From M55B157 sp964626275 (GTDB lineage: Bacteria; Actinomycetota; Actinomycetes; S36-B12): a stretch of DNA of 8,863 bases. Numbering within the stretch: position 1 is the first letter of the stretch; each line of letters begins with the position of its first letter. Made by a program: the position numbers and the translations under genes. The DNA is taken from NCBI GenBank assembly GCA_964626275.1, contig CAZVCZ010000075.1, positions 1 to 8,863 of the forward strand, written 5' to 3'. The notes below the pieces were generated by a model, which did no database searches, was not told the DNA's origin, and saw only the letters and a list, made by a program, of their open reading frames with translations. This document shows, piece by piece, positions 1-6,352 of the stretch.

Positions 1-120
1 CTGTTGTCACTGCTGCGCTATAACTACCGGACCATGATCACCGGACTCGGTGGGACGACGGTTGCTCTTGACGCCCTTGTCTTCGAACTCCCCACCGACA
101 ACGCCTACTACCCGCAGTAG
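1..120 (+). CDS. C-terminal end of probable Mn/Zn ABC transporter substrate-binding protein (partial)
   Basis: Frame 1 is open from the window edge to a TAG at 118-120, giving 39 residues. The stretch LLSLLRYNYRTMITGLGG resembles the last helix of cluster-9 metal-binding lipoproteins (TroA/MntA/ZnuA type), which usually end with a pattern like YxxMMRYNxxxIxxGL. The final residues are a short tail ending YYPQ. Position supports the call, because an ABC ATPase and an ABC-3 permease follow on the same strand, the usual order for these importers. The metal-ligand residues lie outside the window, so metal identity cannot be judged. With so little sequence this is inference. An unrelated secreted protein of the same operon remains possible. 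Confidence 0.5.
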   Translation: MLSLLRYNYRTMITGLGGTTVALDALVFELPTDNAYYPQ

Positions 121-130
121 GGTGAGGCCT

Positions 131-892
131 GTGCCAGCCGCCCCACTGATCTCCCTGCGGGATGTTGCGGCTGGTTATAAGGACTCCGTCGTCATCAGGG
201 ACGTCGATCTCGATATCGACACGCGGACGTTCACGGGAATCGTCGGGCCCTCCGGGGCGGGCAAGACGACGTTGCTGCGCCTACTGCTCGGCTCCCTCGA
301 GCCGTCACATGGCGTGATCGAACGTGCACCCGGTGTCGCGGTCTCCTACGTCCCCCAGTTGGAGACGGTGAACTGGAACTTCCCGGTCACCGTCACCGAG
401 TGCGTGCTGATGTCGCGCGGTGGTCGACGCGTGCCGTGGCCGAGTCGCAGCGAGAAGGCCGAAGCCGCCGCTGTCCTGGACCGACTCGGGATCGGCGATC
501 TGGGCCATCGACACATTCGCGAACTGTCCGGTGGCCAGCAGCAGCGCATGTTCCTCGCCCGCGCACTGATCCGTCGCCCCCAGATCATGCTGCTCGACGA
601 ACCGACCAGCGGTGTCGACATCTCGACTCGCCACGACGTGCTCCACCTGCTCGCCGAGTTGCACGACGACGGCATGGGCATCGTGTTGACGACCCACGAC
701 TTGAACGGCATGGCGGCACACCTACCCGATCTGGTGTGCGTGAACGGACGCATCGTTGCGCATGGCACGCCTGAAGACGTCATCACTCCTGCTGTCCTGG
801 AGCAGACTTTCGGCGCACGCATGGATGTCCTGCAGCACCTCGGCATGATCGTCGTCGTCGATTCCTCCGGCCCCGGCCGATTGGCGGGCTGA
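131..892 (+). CDS. Metal (Mn/Zn-type) ABC transporter ATP-binding protein
   Basis: This is the cytoplasmic ATPase that powers import of a divalent metal through the permease encoded next. From the GTG at 131 it has 253 residues, normal for the family. Visible motifs are Walker A GPSGAGKTT (39-47), Q-loop Gln76, signature LSGGQ (132-136), Walker B IMLLDEP (152-158, Glu157) and H-loop His189 in TTHD. The segment VNWNFPVTVTECVLMSR after the Q-loop resembles the VDWxFPVxVxDVV pattern of Mn/Zn importer ATPases. Start choice: GTG 131 has AGGG at 119-122 eight bases upstream, overlapping the previous stop. GTG 122 is an alternative but lacks a ribosome site. An upstream ATG at 50 would overlap the previous gene and add a low-complexity tail, so I reject it. 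The specific metal is not determined. Confidence 0.9.
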   Translation: MPAAPLISLRDVAAGYKDSVVIRDVDLDIDTRTFTGIVGPSGAGKTTLLRLLLGSLEPSHGVIERAPGVAVSYVPQLETVNWNFPVTVTECVLMSRGGRRVPWPSRSEKAEAAAVLDRLGIGDLGHRHIRELSGGQQQRMFLARALIRRPQIMLLDEPTSGVDISTRHDVLHLLAELHDDGMGIVLTTHDLNGMAAHLPDLVCVNGRIVAHGTPEDVITPAVLEQTFGARMDVLQHLGMIVVVDSSGPGRLAG

Positions 893-896
893 ACGC

Positions 897-1630
897 ATGG
901 AGGCACTCTTCGATCCGCTGCAGTACGGCTTCTTCCAGCGCGGGCTGATCGTCGCGACCCTGTCCGGCGCACTGCTCGGCTTCATCGGTGTCTATATCGT
1001 CCTGCGCGGCATGAGCTACATCGGTCACGGCCTCTCCCACGCGATCTTCGGCGGATTCGCCGCGATGCAGTTGTTCGCTGCATCCTTCTATGTTCTCGGT
1101 GCCGGGCTGTGGGGGATCGCGTCCGCCATCGCGATCACGAACGTCGCACGGCGCAGTCGACTCGGGGCTGACGCTGCGATCGGTGTCATCACCACCGCAT
1201 CCTTCGCCCTCGGTGTCGCCCTGTTCGCAAAGTTCGGCTCCAGCGGACCGGCCTTCGACAACGCCCTGTTCGGTTCGATCCTCGGCATCAGCAACTCCCA
1301 GATCGTGTGGCTCCTGCTCGTCATCGCCTTCACCGCAATCGTGGTGTTCACCCGCTACCGCGCCCTGCTGTTCACCACCTTCGACCCCGAGGTGGCCGAT
1401 GTGTCCGGGGTGAAGGTCGGGCGAACCGAGGCACTGCTGATGGTGGTGCTGTCCCTGTCCATCCTGGTCACCCTGACCGTCATCGGCGTCACCCTCGTCG
1501 CGGCCATGCTCGTCATTCCCGCGGTCATCGCTCGCATGTTGACTGACTCGTTCGGTCGCATGCTGGTGCTGTCCACCATCATCGGTTCGATTTCCGGTCT
1601 GGTGGGCATGTATCTGAGCTACTACGCCGG
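897..1630 (+). CDS. Metal ABC transporter permease, ABC-3 family (3' end lost in assembly gap)
   Basis: Integral membrane permease of a Mn/Zn importer (ZnuB/MntC/TroC type). 244 residues are visible before the N-run; the family is usually 280-300, so about 40-50 residues including the last membrane helix are missing. Several hydrophobic helices are evident, for example TLSGALLGFIGVYIVL (21-36), LLMVVLSLSILVTLTVIGVT (180-199) and VLSTIIGSISGLVGMYL (224-240). Family signatures include MSYIGHGLSHAIFGG (39-53), FDPEVADVSGV (162-172) and VAAMLVIPAVIARML (201-215). The ATG at 897 lies 4 bp after the ATPase stop, so translation is probably coupled; no strong Shine-Dalgarno is seen. A continuous frame through the Ns into the peroxiredoxin is not a real fusion. 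Confidence 0.9.
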
Positions 1631-1730
1631 NNNNNNNNNNNNNNNNNNNNNNNNNNNNNNNNNNNNNNNNNNNNNNNNNNNNNNNNNNNNNNNNNNNNNN
1701 NNNNNNNNNNNNNNNNNNNNNNNNNNNNNN
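1631..1730. other. Assembly gap of exactly 100 N
   Basis: One hundred consecutive Ns, a conventional placeholder for a scaffold gap of unknown length. It removes the permease C-terminus (about 40-50 residues) and the peroxiredoxin N-terminus (about 35 residues). Those two missing pieces alone need roughly 225-255 bp, so the true gap should exceed 100 bp and may contain further genes. Adjacency of the metal importer to bcp therefore rests on scaffolding alone. Confidence 0.97.
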
Positions 1731-2099
1731 ATCCTCTATGCCTATCCGGCAGCCATGACACCCGGGTGCACCACGCAGGCGTGCGACTTCCGTGATTCGC
1801 TCGCGTCGATCTCCGCGGCCGGCTACGTCGTGCTGGGCATCTCTCCCGACGCGGTCGACAAGCTCGCGGACTTCCGGGAGCACGACGGGTTGACGTTCCC
1901 GCTGCTGAGCGATCCGGACAAGAAAGTTCTCGCCGCTTACGGCGCCTACGGCGAGAAGAAGCTCTACGGCAAGATCGTCGTCGGGGTGATCCGCTCGACG
2001 TTCATCATCGGCGCGAACGGCCTGATCGAGGAGGCCCGCTACAACGTCAAGGCGACCGGTCATGTCGCGAAGCTGCGTCGCGACCTCGGCATCGATTGA
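1731..2099 (+). CDS. bcp: Thioredoxin-dependent thiol peroxidase, Bcp/PrxQ type (5' end lost in gap)
   Basis: Cytoplasmic peroxiredoxin that reduces hydrogen and organic peroxides using thioredoxin. 122 C-terminal residues are visible and the family has about 155-160. TPGCTTQAC carries the peroxidatic Cys13 (with Thr10 and Pro11) and the resolving Cys18, the CX4C spacing of PrxQ/Bcp proteins. The conserved arginine lies in VIRSTFII. The segments DFRDS, LGISPD, LTFPLLSD, YGAYGEKKLYGK and YNVKATGHVAKLRRDL closely match what I know of M. tuberculosis Bcp (Rv2521). Its true start and ribosome site are in the gap. The stop TGA (2097-2099) overlaps the -35 box of the tRNA-Leu promoter. Confidence 0.95.
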   Translation: MLYAYPAAMTPGCTTQACDFRDSLASISAAGYVVLGISPDAVDKLADFREHDGLTFPLLSDPDKKVLAAYGAYGEKKLYGKIVVGVIRSTFIIGANGLIEEARYNVKATGHVAKLRRDLGID

Positions 2100-2123
2100 G
2101 GTGTTTCCCTGAGCGACTAGGCT
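2096..2123 (+). promoter_or_regulatory. Probable promoter of tRNA-Leu
   Basis: TTGAGG (2096-2101) and TAGGCT (2118-2123) are separated by 16 bp, a good fit to the actinobacterial housekeeping consensus (TTGACn and TAnnnT). The -10 box ends 14 bp before the tRNA 5' end, predicting a short leader for RNase P to remove. The -35 box overlaps the bcp stop codon. Confidence 0.7.
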
Positions 2124-2137
2124 GAGGGCCGCTTCAC

Positions 2138-2220
2138 GCGGGTGTGGCGGAATTGGCAGACGCGCAGGATTTAGGTTCCTGTGTCCGATGGACGTGAGGG
2201 TTCAAGTCCCTCCACCCGCA
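2138..2220 (+). tRNA. tRNA-Leu, anticodon UAG
   Basis: A complete class II tRNA of 83 nt. The acceptor stem GCGGGTG (2138-2144) pairs with CACCCGC (2213-2219), and the discriminator is A2220, as expected for leucine. Anticodon stem CAGGA/TCCTG (2165-2169, 2177-2181) encloses loop TTTAGGT with anticodon TAG at 2172-2174, reading CUA and probably other CUN codons. A long variable arm with GTCC/GGAC pairing is typical of tRNA-Leu. The T-arm is GAGGG-TTCAAGT-CCCTC (2196-2212). CCA is not encoded; the next bases are CGC, so it must be added after trimming. The 3' end is 3 bp from the stop codon of convergent rdgB. Confidence 0.97.
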
Positions 2221-2223
2221 CGC

Positions 2224-2811
2224 TTAGAGCAAAGTGGCCAGGTGTCGAAAGGCCTGGCCACGGTGGCTGATGGCGTCCTTCTCCTCCGGCGACATCTCCG
2301 CGGTGGTGCGCTGCTCCCCCATCGGTACAAAGATTGGGTCGTAGCCGAACCCACCCTCACCCTGGATCGCCTCGGCGAGCCGCCCTTCGAGCACGCCTTC
2401 GACGATCTGCTCGGTCCCCGACGACGGATCGACGACCACGGCCGCGCAGACGAACTGCGCACTTCGACGCGGCGCAGGAGTCTCGGCTAACTGCCCCAGC
2501 AGAAGTTCGAGGTTCGCCCGGTCGTCACCATGACGGCCGCACCAGCGAGCAGAGTGGATCCCCGGCATGCCATTGAGCGCGTCCACGCACAGTCCCGAAT
2601 CGTCAGCGATGGCCGGCAGCCCGGTGAACTCCGCTGCTGATCGCGCCTTCAGTAGGGCATTCGCAGCGAAGGTCGAACCGATCTCCTCGACGTCTGGTGC
2701 CTCACCGGGAAGCGGCAGTAGTTCGATATCGGCCCCCGAAGCGGCGAGGATTCGCGATACCTCTTCGACCTTGTGCGCATTGCGCGTCGCCATCACATAG
2801 GTGCGCGGCAC
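2224..2811 (-). CDS. rdgB: RdgB/HAM1 family non-canonical purine NTP pyrophosphatase (dITP/XTP)
   Basis: Hydrolyses dITP, ITP and XTP to the monophosphate and pyrophosphate, keeping deaminated purines out of DNA and RNA; cytoplasmic. The protein has 195 residues, matching the usual 190-205. Signatures are ATRNAHK near the N-terminus (Thr9-Lys14, nucleotide binding), ADDSGL (69-74), GMPGIHSARW (81-90), GGFGYDPIF (153-161) and SHRGQA (182-187). Start: GTG at 2811 is 2 bp after the rph stop, with GGAGA (2822-2818) six bases upstream inside the rph coding end, indicating tight coupling. An in-frame ATG further upstream at 2868 would overlap rph by more than 50 bp and lengthen the protein beyond family size. 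The stop TAA (2226-2224) nearly abuts tRNA-Leu. Confidence 0.96.
   Translation of the reverse strand: MPRTYVMATRNAHKVEEVSRILAASGADIELLPLPGEAPDVEEIGSTFAANALLKARSAAEFTGLPAIADDSGLCVDALNGMPGIHSARWCGRHGDDRANLELLLGQLAETPAPRRSAQFVCAAVVVDPSSGTEQIVEGVLEGRLAEAIQGEGGFGYDPIFVPMGEQRTTAEMSPEEKDAISHRGQAFRHLATLL
2227..2261 (-). terminator. Hairpin terminator-like element inside the 3' end of rdgB
   Basis: A perfect 9-bp stem, GTGGCCAGG (2234-2242) with CCTGGCCAC (2253-2261), encloses a 10-nt loop. On the minus strand the stem is followed by TTTGCTCT, a short and impure T-tract, so a weak intrinsic terminator for the rdgB-side operon is plausible. The hairpin is formed from the codons for the last dozen residues of RdgB. 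It is also the first structure that transcripts leaving tRNA-Leu meet on the plus strand, where no T-tract follows. Confidence 0.5.
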
Positions 2812-2813
2812 GG

Positions 2814-3542
2814 TCAGTCTCCGGTGTTGCTGAGGGCCTCGCGCTGCAACACGGTCAACTGCGCACAACCGGCTGTGGCAAGGGCGAGCAACTGGTCGAG
2901 CAGGGCCTTGTCGAATGGCTCCTGCTCCGCAGTGCCCTGGACCTCGACGAATCGGCCGTCGCCGGTCATGACGACGTTCATGTCGGTGTCGGCGTTTACG
3001 TCATCGTCGTAATGCAGATCGAGGCGCGGCTCTCCGCCGATGATCCCGACGCTGACGGCCGCCACGGAATCGGTGAGCGGGTCCCCGGTGACGTGCCCCT
3101 GACGCTTGGCCCAGGCGACCGCGTCGGCGAGGGCCACATAGGCACCGGTGATCGCGGCCGTGCGGGTCCCGCCATCGGCCTGAAGGACGTCGCAGTCGAG
3201 CACGATGGTGTTCTCGCCGAGGGCATTCATATCGATGATCGCCCGAAGGCTGCGCCCGATGAGACGCGAGATCTCCTGGGTCCGCCCGCCGAGCTTGCCC
3301 TTGACCGACTCGCGATCACCGCGGGTGTGGGTGGAGCGCGGGAGCATCGCGTATTCCGCCGTGACCCAGCCGCGACCGGAGTCCTTCAACCAGCGCGGGA
3401 CGCCTGGGGTGAAGGAGGCGGTGCACAGGACGCGGGTGCGACCGAAGCTCACCAGTGCCGACCCCTCAGCCTGTTCGATCCAGCCTCGAACGAACGTGAC
3501 CGGGCGAAGTTGATCAGCGGCGCGTCCATCGGATCTCGTCAT
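2814..3542 (-). CDS. rph: Ribonuclease PH
   Basis: Phosphorolytic 3'-to-5' exoribonuclease that trims the 3' ends of tRNA precursors and releases nucleoside diphosphates; it works as a hexamer in the cytoplasm. It has 242 residues, family-typical. Visible signatures: N-terminal RSDGRAADQLRPV (3-15), GRTQEISRLIGRSLR (86-100) with the phosphate-binding region arginine, DCDVLQADGGTRTAAITG (116-133) with the GTR phosphate site at 125-127, and DVNADTDMNVVMTGDG (181-196) with the catalytic acidic residues. Start ATG at 3542 gives the standard MTRSDGR beginning. A TAGGGT box 7 bp upstream suggests its own, possibly leaderless, transcript besides read-through from the MBL gene. It is followed after 2 bp by rdgB, the order seen in M. 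tuberculosis (rphA then Rv1341). Confidence 0.97.
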   Translation of the reverse strand: MTRSDGRAADQLRPVTFVRGWIEQAEGSALVSFGRTRVLCTASFTPGVPRWLKDSGRGWVTAEYAMLPRSTHTRGDRESVKGKLGGRTQEISRLIGRSLRAIIDMNALGENTIVLDCDVLQADGGTRTAAITGAYVALADAVAWAKRQGHVTGDPLTDSVAAVSVGIIGGEPRLDLHYDDDVNADTDMNVVMTGDGRFVEVQGTAEQEPFDKALLDQLLALATAGCAQLTVLQREALSNTGD

Positions 3543-3549
3543 GAGGACG

Positions 3550-3555
3550 ACCCTA
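3550..3555 (-). promoter_or_regulatory. -10 box of a probable rph promoter (leaderless)
   Basis: On the minus strand TAGGGT (3555-3550) lies 7 bases before the rph ATG, so transcription should begin at or next to the start codon. The 17-bp-spaced -35 position reads TTCGGC (3578-3573), a weak match that overlaps the outer end of the inverted repeat at 3576-3625. No good Shine-Dalgarno is seen at normal spacing, which fits leaderless initiation. Confidence 0.5.
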
Positions 3556-3575
3556 GTCCTGGAGCTTCTAGAGCC

Positions 3576-3625
3576 GAACTCCGCAACTGCATAGGGGCGA
3601 GAAAGTGCTAATAGTTGCGGAGTTC
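3576..3625. repeat. Perfect 13-bp inverted repeat between the MBL hydrolase gene and rph
   Basis: GAACTCCGCAACT (3576-3588) and AGTTGCGGAGTTC (3613-3625) are exact reverse complements, separated by 24 bp. The outer edge is 10 bp after the MBL stop codon, and the other arm overlaps the -35 region of the rph promoter. Neither strand has a T-tract after the second arm, so it is not a standard intrinsic terminator. It could be an operator, an mRNA hairpin between the two genes, or a small intergenic repeat. Function is unknown. Confidence 0.75.
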
Positions 3626-3635
3626 AGTTATGGGG

Positions 3636-4394
3636 TCAGATGGAGAGGGTGAGGCCGGGGGTCGCCAGGGTGACCTCGCGCCCGAAACCGGACGAGCCCT
3701 GCTCCGCGCTGAGCGTGGGGTCGTTCCAGGCCACCAGGTGGGTGAGCACGAGGTGCGCCACCTCGGCGGCGGCCGCATGTTCCCCGGCCTGTCGCGCGCT
3801 CAGGTGGACCGCATCCTCGGGAGCACCGTCGAGGTAGGACGCCTCGAATAGCGCGATGTCCGCACCCTGCGCCAGATCGACGAGTGCGCGCGTTGGAGCC
3901 GTGTCCCCCGAATACACGACCGATCCCCCACCCGCATCGACGCGGATCGCATAGGACTCCACCGGATGCACCGTCGGCGTCGTGGTGACCGTGAACGGTC
4001 CGATCTCGAATCTCGCCGGACCGCCCGCACCATCACCGAGGGATGCGAAGTCGAACCGGCTGCGTATCTCGGTGTCGTCGGCCATGCCATAGGCGCGCGC
4101 CAACTGCTCCGCGGTCCCTTCCGGACCAAAGACCGGGATCGACGGCAACGCGCCGCCGGGGTGGTAGTTGCGGAAGACGTAGAACGAGGTCATGTCGATG
4201 CAGTGATCGACATGCAGGTGCGTGAGCAGCACCGCATCGATGCTGGCCGGATCCACATGGCGCTGCAGCGATCCGAGGGCACCATTGCCGAGATCGAGCA
4301 CGATCGACGCTCCGTCGTGCTCGATGAGGTAGCAGGAGGCAGGAGAGTCCGGCCCGGGAAAGGATCCCGCACAGCCGATGACGGTGACCTGCAT
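3636..4394 (-). CDS. Metallo-beta-lactamase-fold hydrolase, Rv1339 type (possible cyclic nucleotide phosphodiesterase)
   Basis: A 252-residue binuclear-metal hydrolase of the RNase Z-like MBL superfamily. The metal motif THLHVDH (58-64) supplies His59, His61, Asp63 and His64. Further ligands are probably His143 (TVHP), Asp164 (YSGDT) and His219 (LTHL). N-terminal MQVTVIGCAGSFPGPDSPAS is typical of this subgroup. No signal peptide, so cytoplasmic. The gene precedes rph and rdgB, the same order as Rv1339-rphA-Rv1341 in M. tuberculosis. Rv1339 has been reported as an atypical class II cAMP phosphodiesterase, so that activity is a reasonable but unproven assignment here. It lacks the RNase Z flexible arm and is shorter than RNase Z (about 300), so tRNase Z is less likely. 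The ATG is immediately downstream of a TAGGCT box, suggesting leaderless translation. Confidence 0.88.
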   Translation of the reverse strand: MQVTVIGCAGSFPGPDSPASCYLIEHDGASIVLDLGNGALGSLQRHVDPASIDAVLLTHLHVDHCIDMTSFYVFRNYHPGGALPSIPVFGPEGTAEQLARAYGMADDTEIRSRFDFASLGDGAGGPARFEIGPFTVTTTPTVHPVESYAIRVDAGGGSVVYSGDTAPTRALVDLAQGADIALFEASYLDGAPEDAVHLSARQAGEHAAAAEVAHLVLTHLVAWNDPTLSAEQGSSGFGREVTLATPGLTLSI

Positions 4395-4400
4395 GACGCA

Positions 4401-4406
4401 AGCCTA
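4401..4406 (-). promoter_or_regulatory. -10 box of a probable promoter for the MBL hydrolase gene
   Basis: TAGGCT (4406-4401, minus strand) lies 6 bases before the ATG at 4394, predicting a transcript that starts at or beside the start codon. Its first three bases are the TAG stop codon of the upstream SGNH gene. No convincing -35 hexamer is seen at 16-18 bp, so the call rests on the box, its spacing and the absence of a ribosome site. Confidence 0.5.
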
Positions 4407-5222
4407 CGGCTGATCGACCAGATGGCGCTCAGCCCAGCAGACCCGGGCTAACTCGGGGAGGAGATCACGGCTGCGTTTGGCGAACCATGGCACTCCGTGA
4501 CGCACCAGCCACGCTGCCTGCTGGGTTGGCCGCGGGCGATGGGCAGGAGGCGGCGGCACGGCCGAGACCACCTCCCATCGCGCATGATCGAGCTCGCCGA
4601 TCACCATCCGAGCCATCGCTCGATGCCCGAGCGGCCCGGGATGCATCCGATCGATGTGCCACAGGGTTCGATCAGCAGCGTCGAGACGCCCGCGCGGATC
4701 GATGAAAGTCACACCCGCCACATCACCGACCGCCATGACGAGTTGGTCATTCACCGCTCGCGCACGTCGCGACAGCACGCCCCGCACGGTCCGGGGCCCC
4801 GGGAGCGATTCGCTTGGATCATGCAGTCCAATCACGATCACGTCGGCACCCTGCCGGGTCAACGCATCACAGGTGATTCCCACATCATTCGCGACCGACG
4901 CTGCATCGAAGTCGCCACGTAACACGTCGTTTCCACCCACAACGACCGTGGCGATGTCAGGCCGCTGAGCGAGAGCCACGGAGAGCTGTCGATCGCGCAC
5001 ATCTCGCGCACGAGCCCCATTGACAGCCAGGTTCACAAATGCCGTGGCCTGCAGTGCTGACGCCAGATGTGCCGCCCAACCGGGATGCTCCCCGACACGC
5101 ACCTGATCACCGACCCCGACAGTCACGCTGTCACCGAGAGCAACCACGCGTGGTGCACGTGCCCGTGGCACCGCCGGGCCTCGAACGGCCCGCAGGTGTG
5201 AATCGGGAGCGAGTTCGGTCAA
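4404..5222 (-). CDS. SGNH/GDSL-family hydrolase
   Basis: Predicted serine esterase, lipase or acyltransferase of the SGNH fold, 272 residues. The four blocks are visible: GDSVTVG (30-36) with nucleophile Ser32, Gly69 in VNGAR, Asn98 in VGGND, and Asp191/His194 in DRMHPGPLGH. No signal peptide or membrane helix, so probably cytoplasmic. A C-terminal extension after about residue 215 contains a proline-rich linker (AVPPPPAHRPRP) and a basic tail. The start is TTG at 5222, overlapping the TGA of the upstream glycosyltransferase as TTGA, with GGGAG (5235-5231) eight bases upstream; a GTG at 5171 is a weaker alternative. Its overlap with two glycosyltransferases suggests it removes or transfers acyl groups on their glycolipid product, which is inference. 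Confidence 0.88.
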   Translation of the reverse strand: MTELAPDSHLRAVRGPAVPRARAPRVVALGDSVTVGVGDQVRVGEHPGWAAHLASALQATAFVNLAVNGARARDVRDRQLSVALAQRPDIATVVVGGNDVLRGDFDAASVANDVGITCDALTRQGADVIVIGLHDPSESLPGPRTVRGVLSRRARAVNDQLVMAVGDVAGVTFIDPRGRLDAADRTLWHIDRMHPGPLGHRAMARMVIGELDHARWEVVSAVPPPPAHRPRPTQQAAWLVRHGVPWFAKRSRDLLPELARVCWAERHLVDQP

Positions 5223-6343
5223 CTGATGAACTCCCGCTCGGCACCATGGATCTGCAGCATTCGTTCGACTGTGCGATGCCAGGGGTATTCCTCGGCCCGC
5301 AATCGCGCGGCTCGTCTGCAGCCATCCTGTGGTCGACCCAGAACCGCACGAACGGCTTCAGCGAGCGAACTCGGCCGCGGGGACGCTGCATGCCCCGCTG
5401 CCCCCCTGACGATCTCGCGCAGGGCAGATGTTCGAGACGCCACCACAGGAGTGCCGCTGGCCAGTGCCTCCAGCGCGGCAAGGCCGAACGTCTCGATCGG
5501 TCCTGGCTGCACCGCAACATCCGCGCTCGCCAGCAGGGTCGCGAGTTCGCCACGATCCGAGATGTGCCCGAGCACCGTCATCGGCAGCCGCTTAGCCATC
5601 GCCTGAGCCTCGCCCAAGAGCGGACCGTCGCCAGCGACCACCAGCTTCGCGCGTACCCCCCGATGTCGAAGTTCCCGCAGTGTGTTCCAGGCAAGGTCAG
5701 GTCGCTTCTCCCGCGATAGGCGGGTGCAGGTGACGAGCAGGACTTCATGATCAGGGTCGAGCAATTTCGTGCGTAGGCGATCATCCCGCCGCCCAGGGTT
5801 GAAGTGCTCGAGATCGACGCCGAGCGGCACCTGCTCGGTCGGAATCCCGAGCCGGGTGAATTCCTCGGCCGCGAACTGCGTCGTGGCGACGACCCGATCG
5901 AATCGCTCGGCGGTGGACCGATTCCACCGGTCGGCAATCGCCTGGTTGGGCAGCCAACGACCCAGGTGCGAGCGGAGAACCCCGTCGACCCGCTCGTGTG
6001 CCCAGAAGACCGTGGGAATCCCTACCGAGCGACCCCACCAACCCAATGACCTCAGGGTCAGCCGATCACTCACCTCGAGCCGATCCACGCCCCATTCGTC
6101 GAGCTCTCTGATGACCGCATCGACGTCAGTGATGATGCGATATCCGCCAGAACGCGGCAGTCGTGGTGCTGGGATCTGCACGACGCGTCCCCAGGGCTGA
6201 TCGGCAATGTCGAACACCTCACCAGGAACGACGAGCAGGCTGTCGTGACCTGCTCGCGCATACCCCTCACCCAGACGGTGAAGTGTGGTCCGCAGTCCCC
6301 CGCTACGAGGCCCGTAGAAGTTCGCTACCTGGGCGATTCTCAT
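5219..6343 (-). CDS. GT4-family glycosyltransferase (probable mannosyltransferase-like)
   Basis: Retaining GT-B-fold glycosyltransferase of 374 residues, within the usual 350-400. The N-terminal half has MRIAQVANFYGPRSGGLRT, with the glycine-rich loop (14-16) that contacts the acceptor and sugar nucleotide. VPLGVDLEHF (172-181) marks the start of the donor domain, RLSREKRPD (208-216) holds the Arg and Lys that bind the nucleotide diphosphate, and Glu284-x7-Glu292 in ETFGLAALE is the GT4 EX7E motif. No membrane segments; likely peripheral at the inner face. ATG at 6343 follows the upstream glycosyltransferase stop by 9 bp, with AGGAG (6354-6350) overlapping that stop and 6 bases from the ATG. 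Donor and acceptor cannot be read from sequence; pairing with an MgtA-like enzyme suggests a mannolipid or related envelope glycan. Confidence 0.9.
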   Translation of the reverse strand: MRIAQVANFYGPRSGGLRTTLHRLGEGYARAGHDSLLVVPGEVFDIADQPWGRVVQIPAPRLPRSGGYRIITDVDAVIRELDEWGVDRLEVSDRLTLRSLGWWGRSVGIPTVFWAHERVDGVLRSHLGRWLPNQAIADRWNRSTAERFDRVVATTQFAAEEFTRLGIPTEQVPLGVDLEHFNPGRRDDRLRTKLLDPDHEVLLVTCTRLSREKRPDLAWNTLRELRHRGVRAKLVVAGDGPLLGEAQAMAKRLPMTVLGHISDRGELATLLASADVAVQPGPIETFGLAALEALASGTPVVASRTSALREIVRGAAGHAASPRPSSLAEAVRAVLGRPQDGCRRAARLRAEEYPWHRTVERMLQIHGAEREFIS

Positions 6344-6352
6344 GATGTGCTC

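Noticed and set aside
50..130. Extended N-terminus of the ABC ATPase from an ATG at 50
   Set aside because: It would overlap the preceding gene by 71 bp, adds a Thr/Ser/Pro/Arg-rich tail unlike the family, and a GTG at 131 has better spacing to AGGG.
783..2063. A 426-codon minus-strand frame across the gap
   Set aside because: It runs antisense to the ATPase end, permease and bcp and through the Ns. Its translation is low-complexity and rich in Asp, Gly, Glu and His, typical of a shadow frame.
2138..2220. tRNA-Leu 3' end as an integration (attB) site
   Set aside because: The base after the tRNA is only 3 bp from the rdgB stop, there is no integrase and no repeated tRNA 3' fragment in the window.
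2188..2490. A 100-codon plus-strand frame starting inside the tRNA
   Set aside because: Its start lies within the tRNA variable arm and the rest is antisense to rdgB.
2697..3611. A 304-codon plus-strand frame opposite rph
   Set aside because: It is antisense to a clear RNase PH gene, arises from high-GC codon bias, and its translation has no recognisable family features.
3604..3611. TTAGCACT on the minus strand, like half of a CIRCE (HrcA) element
   Set aside because: The second half (GAGTGCTAA after 9 bases) is absent and rph is not a heat-shock chaperone gene.
3576..3625. Inverted repeat as an integron attC site
   Set aside because: The arms do not contain the RYYYAAC/GTTRRRY core pair, and the repeat is perfect and lacks the unpaired bases typical of attC.
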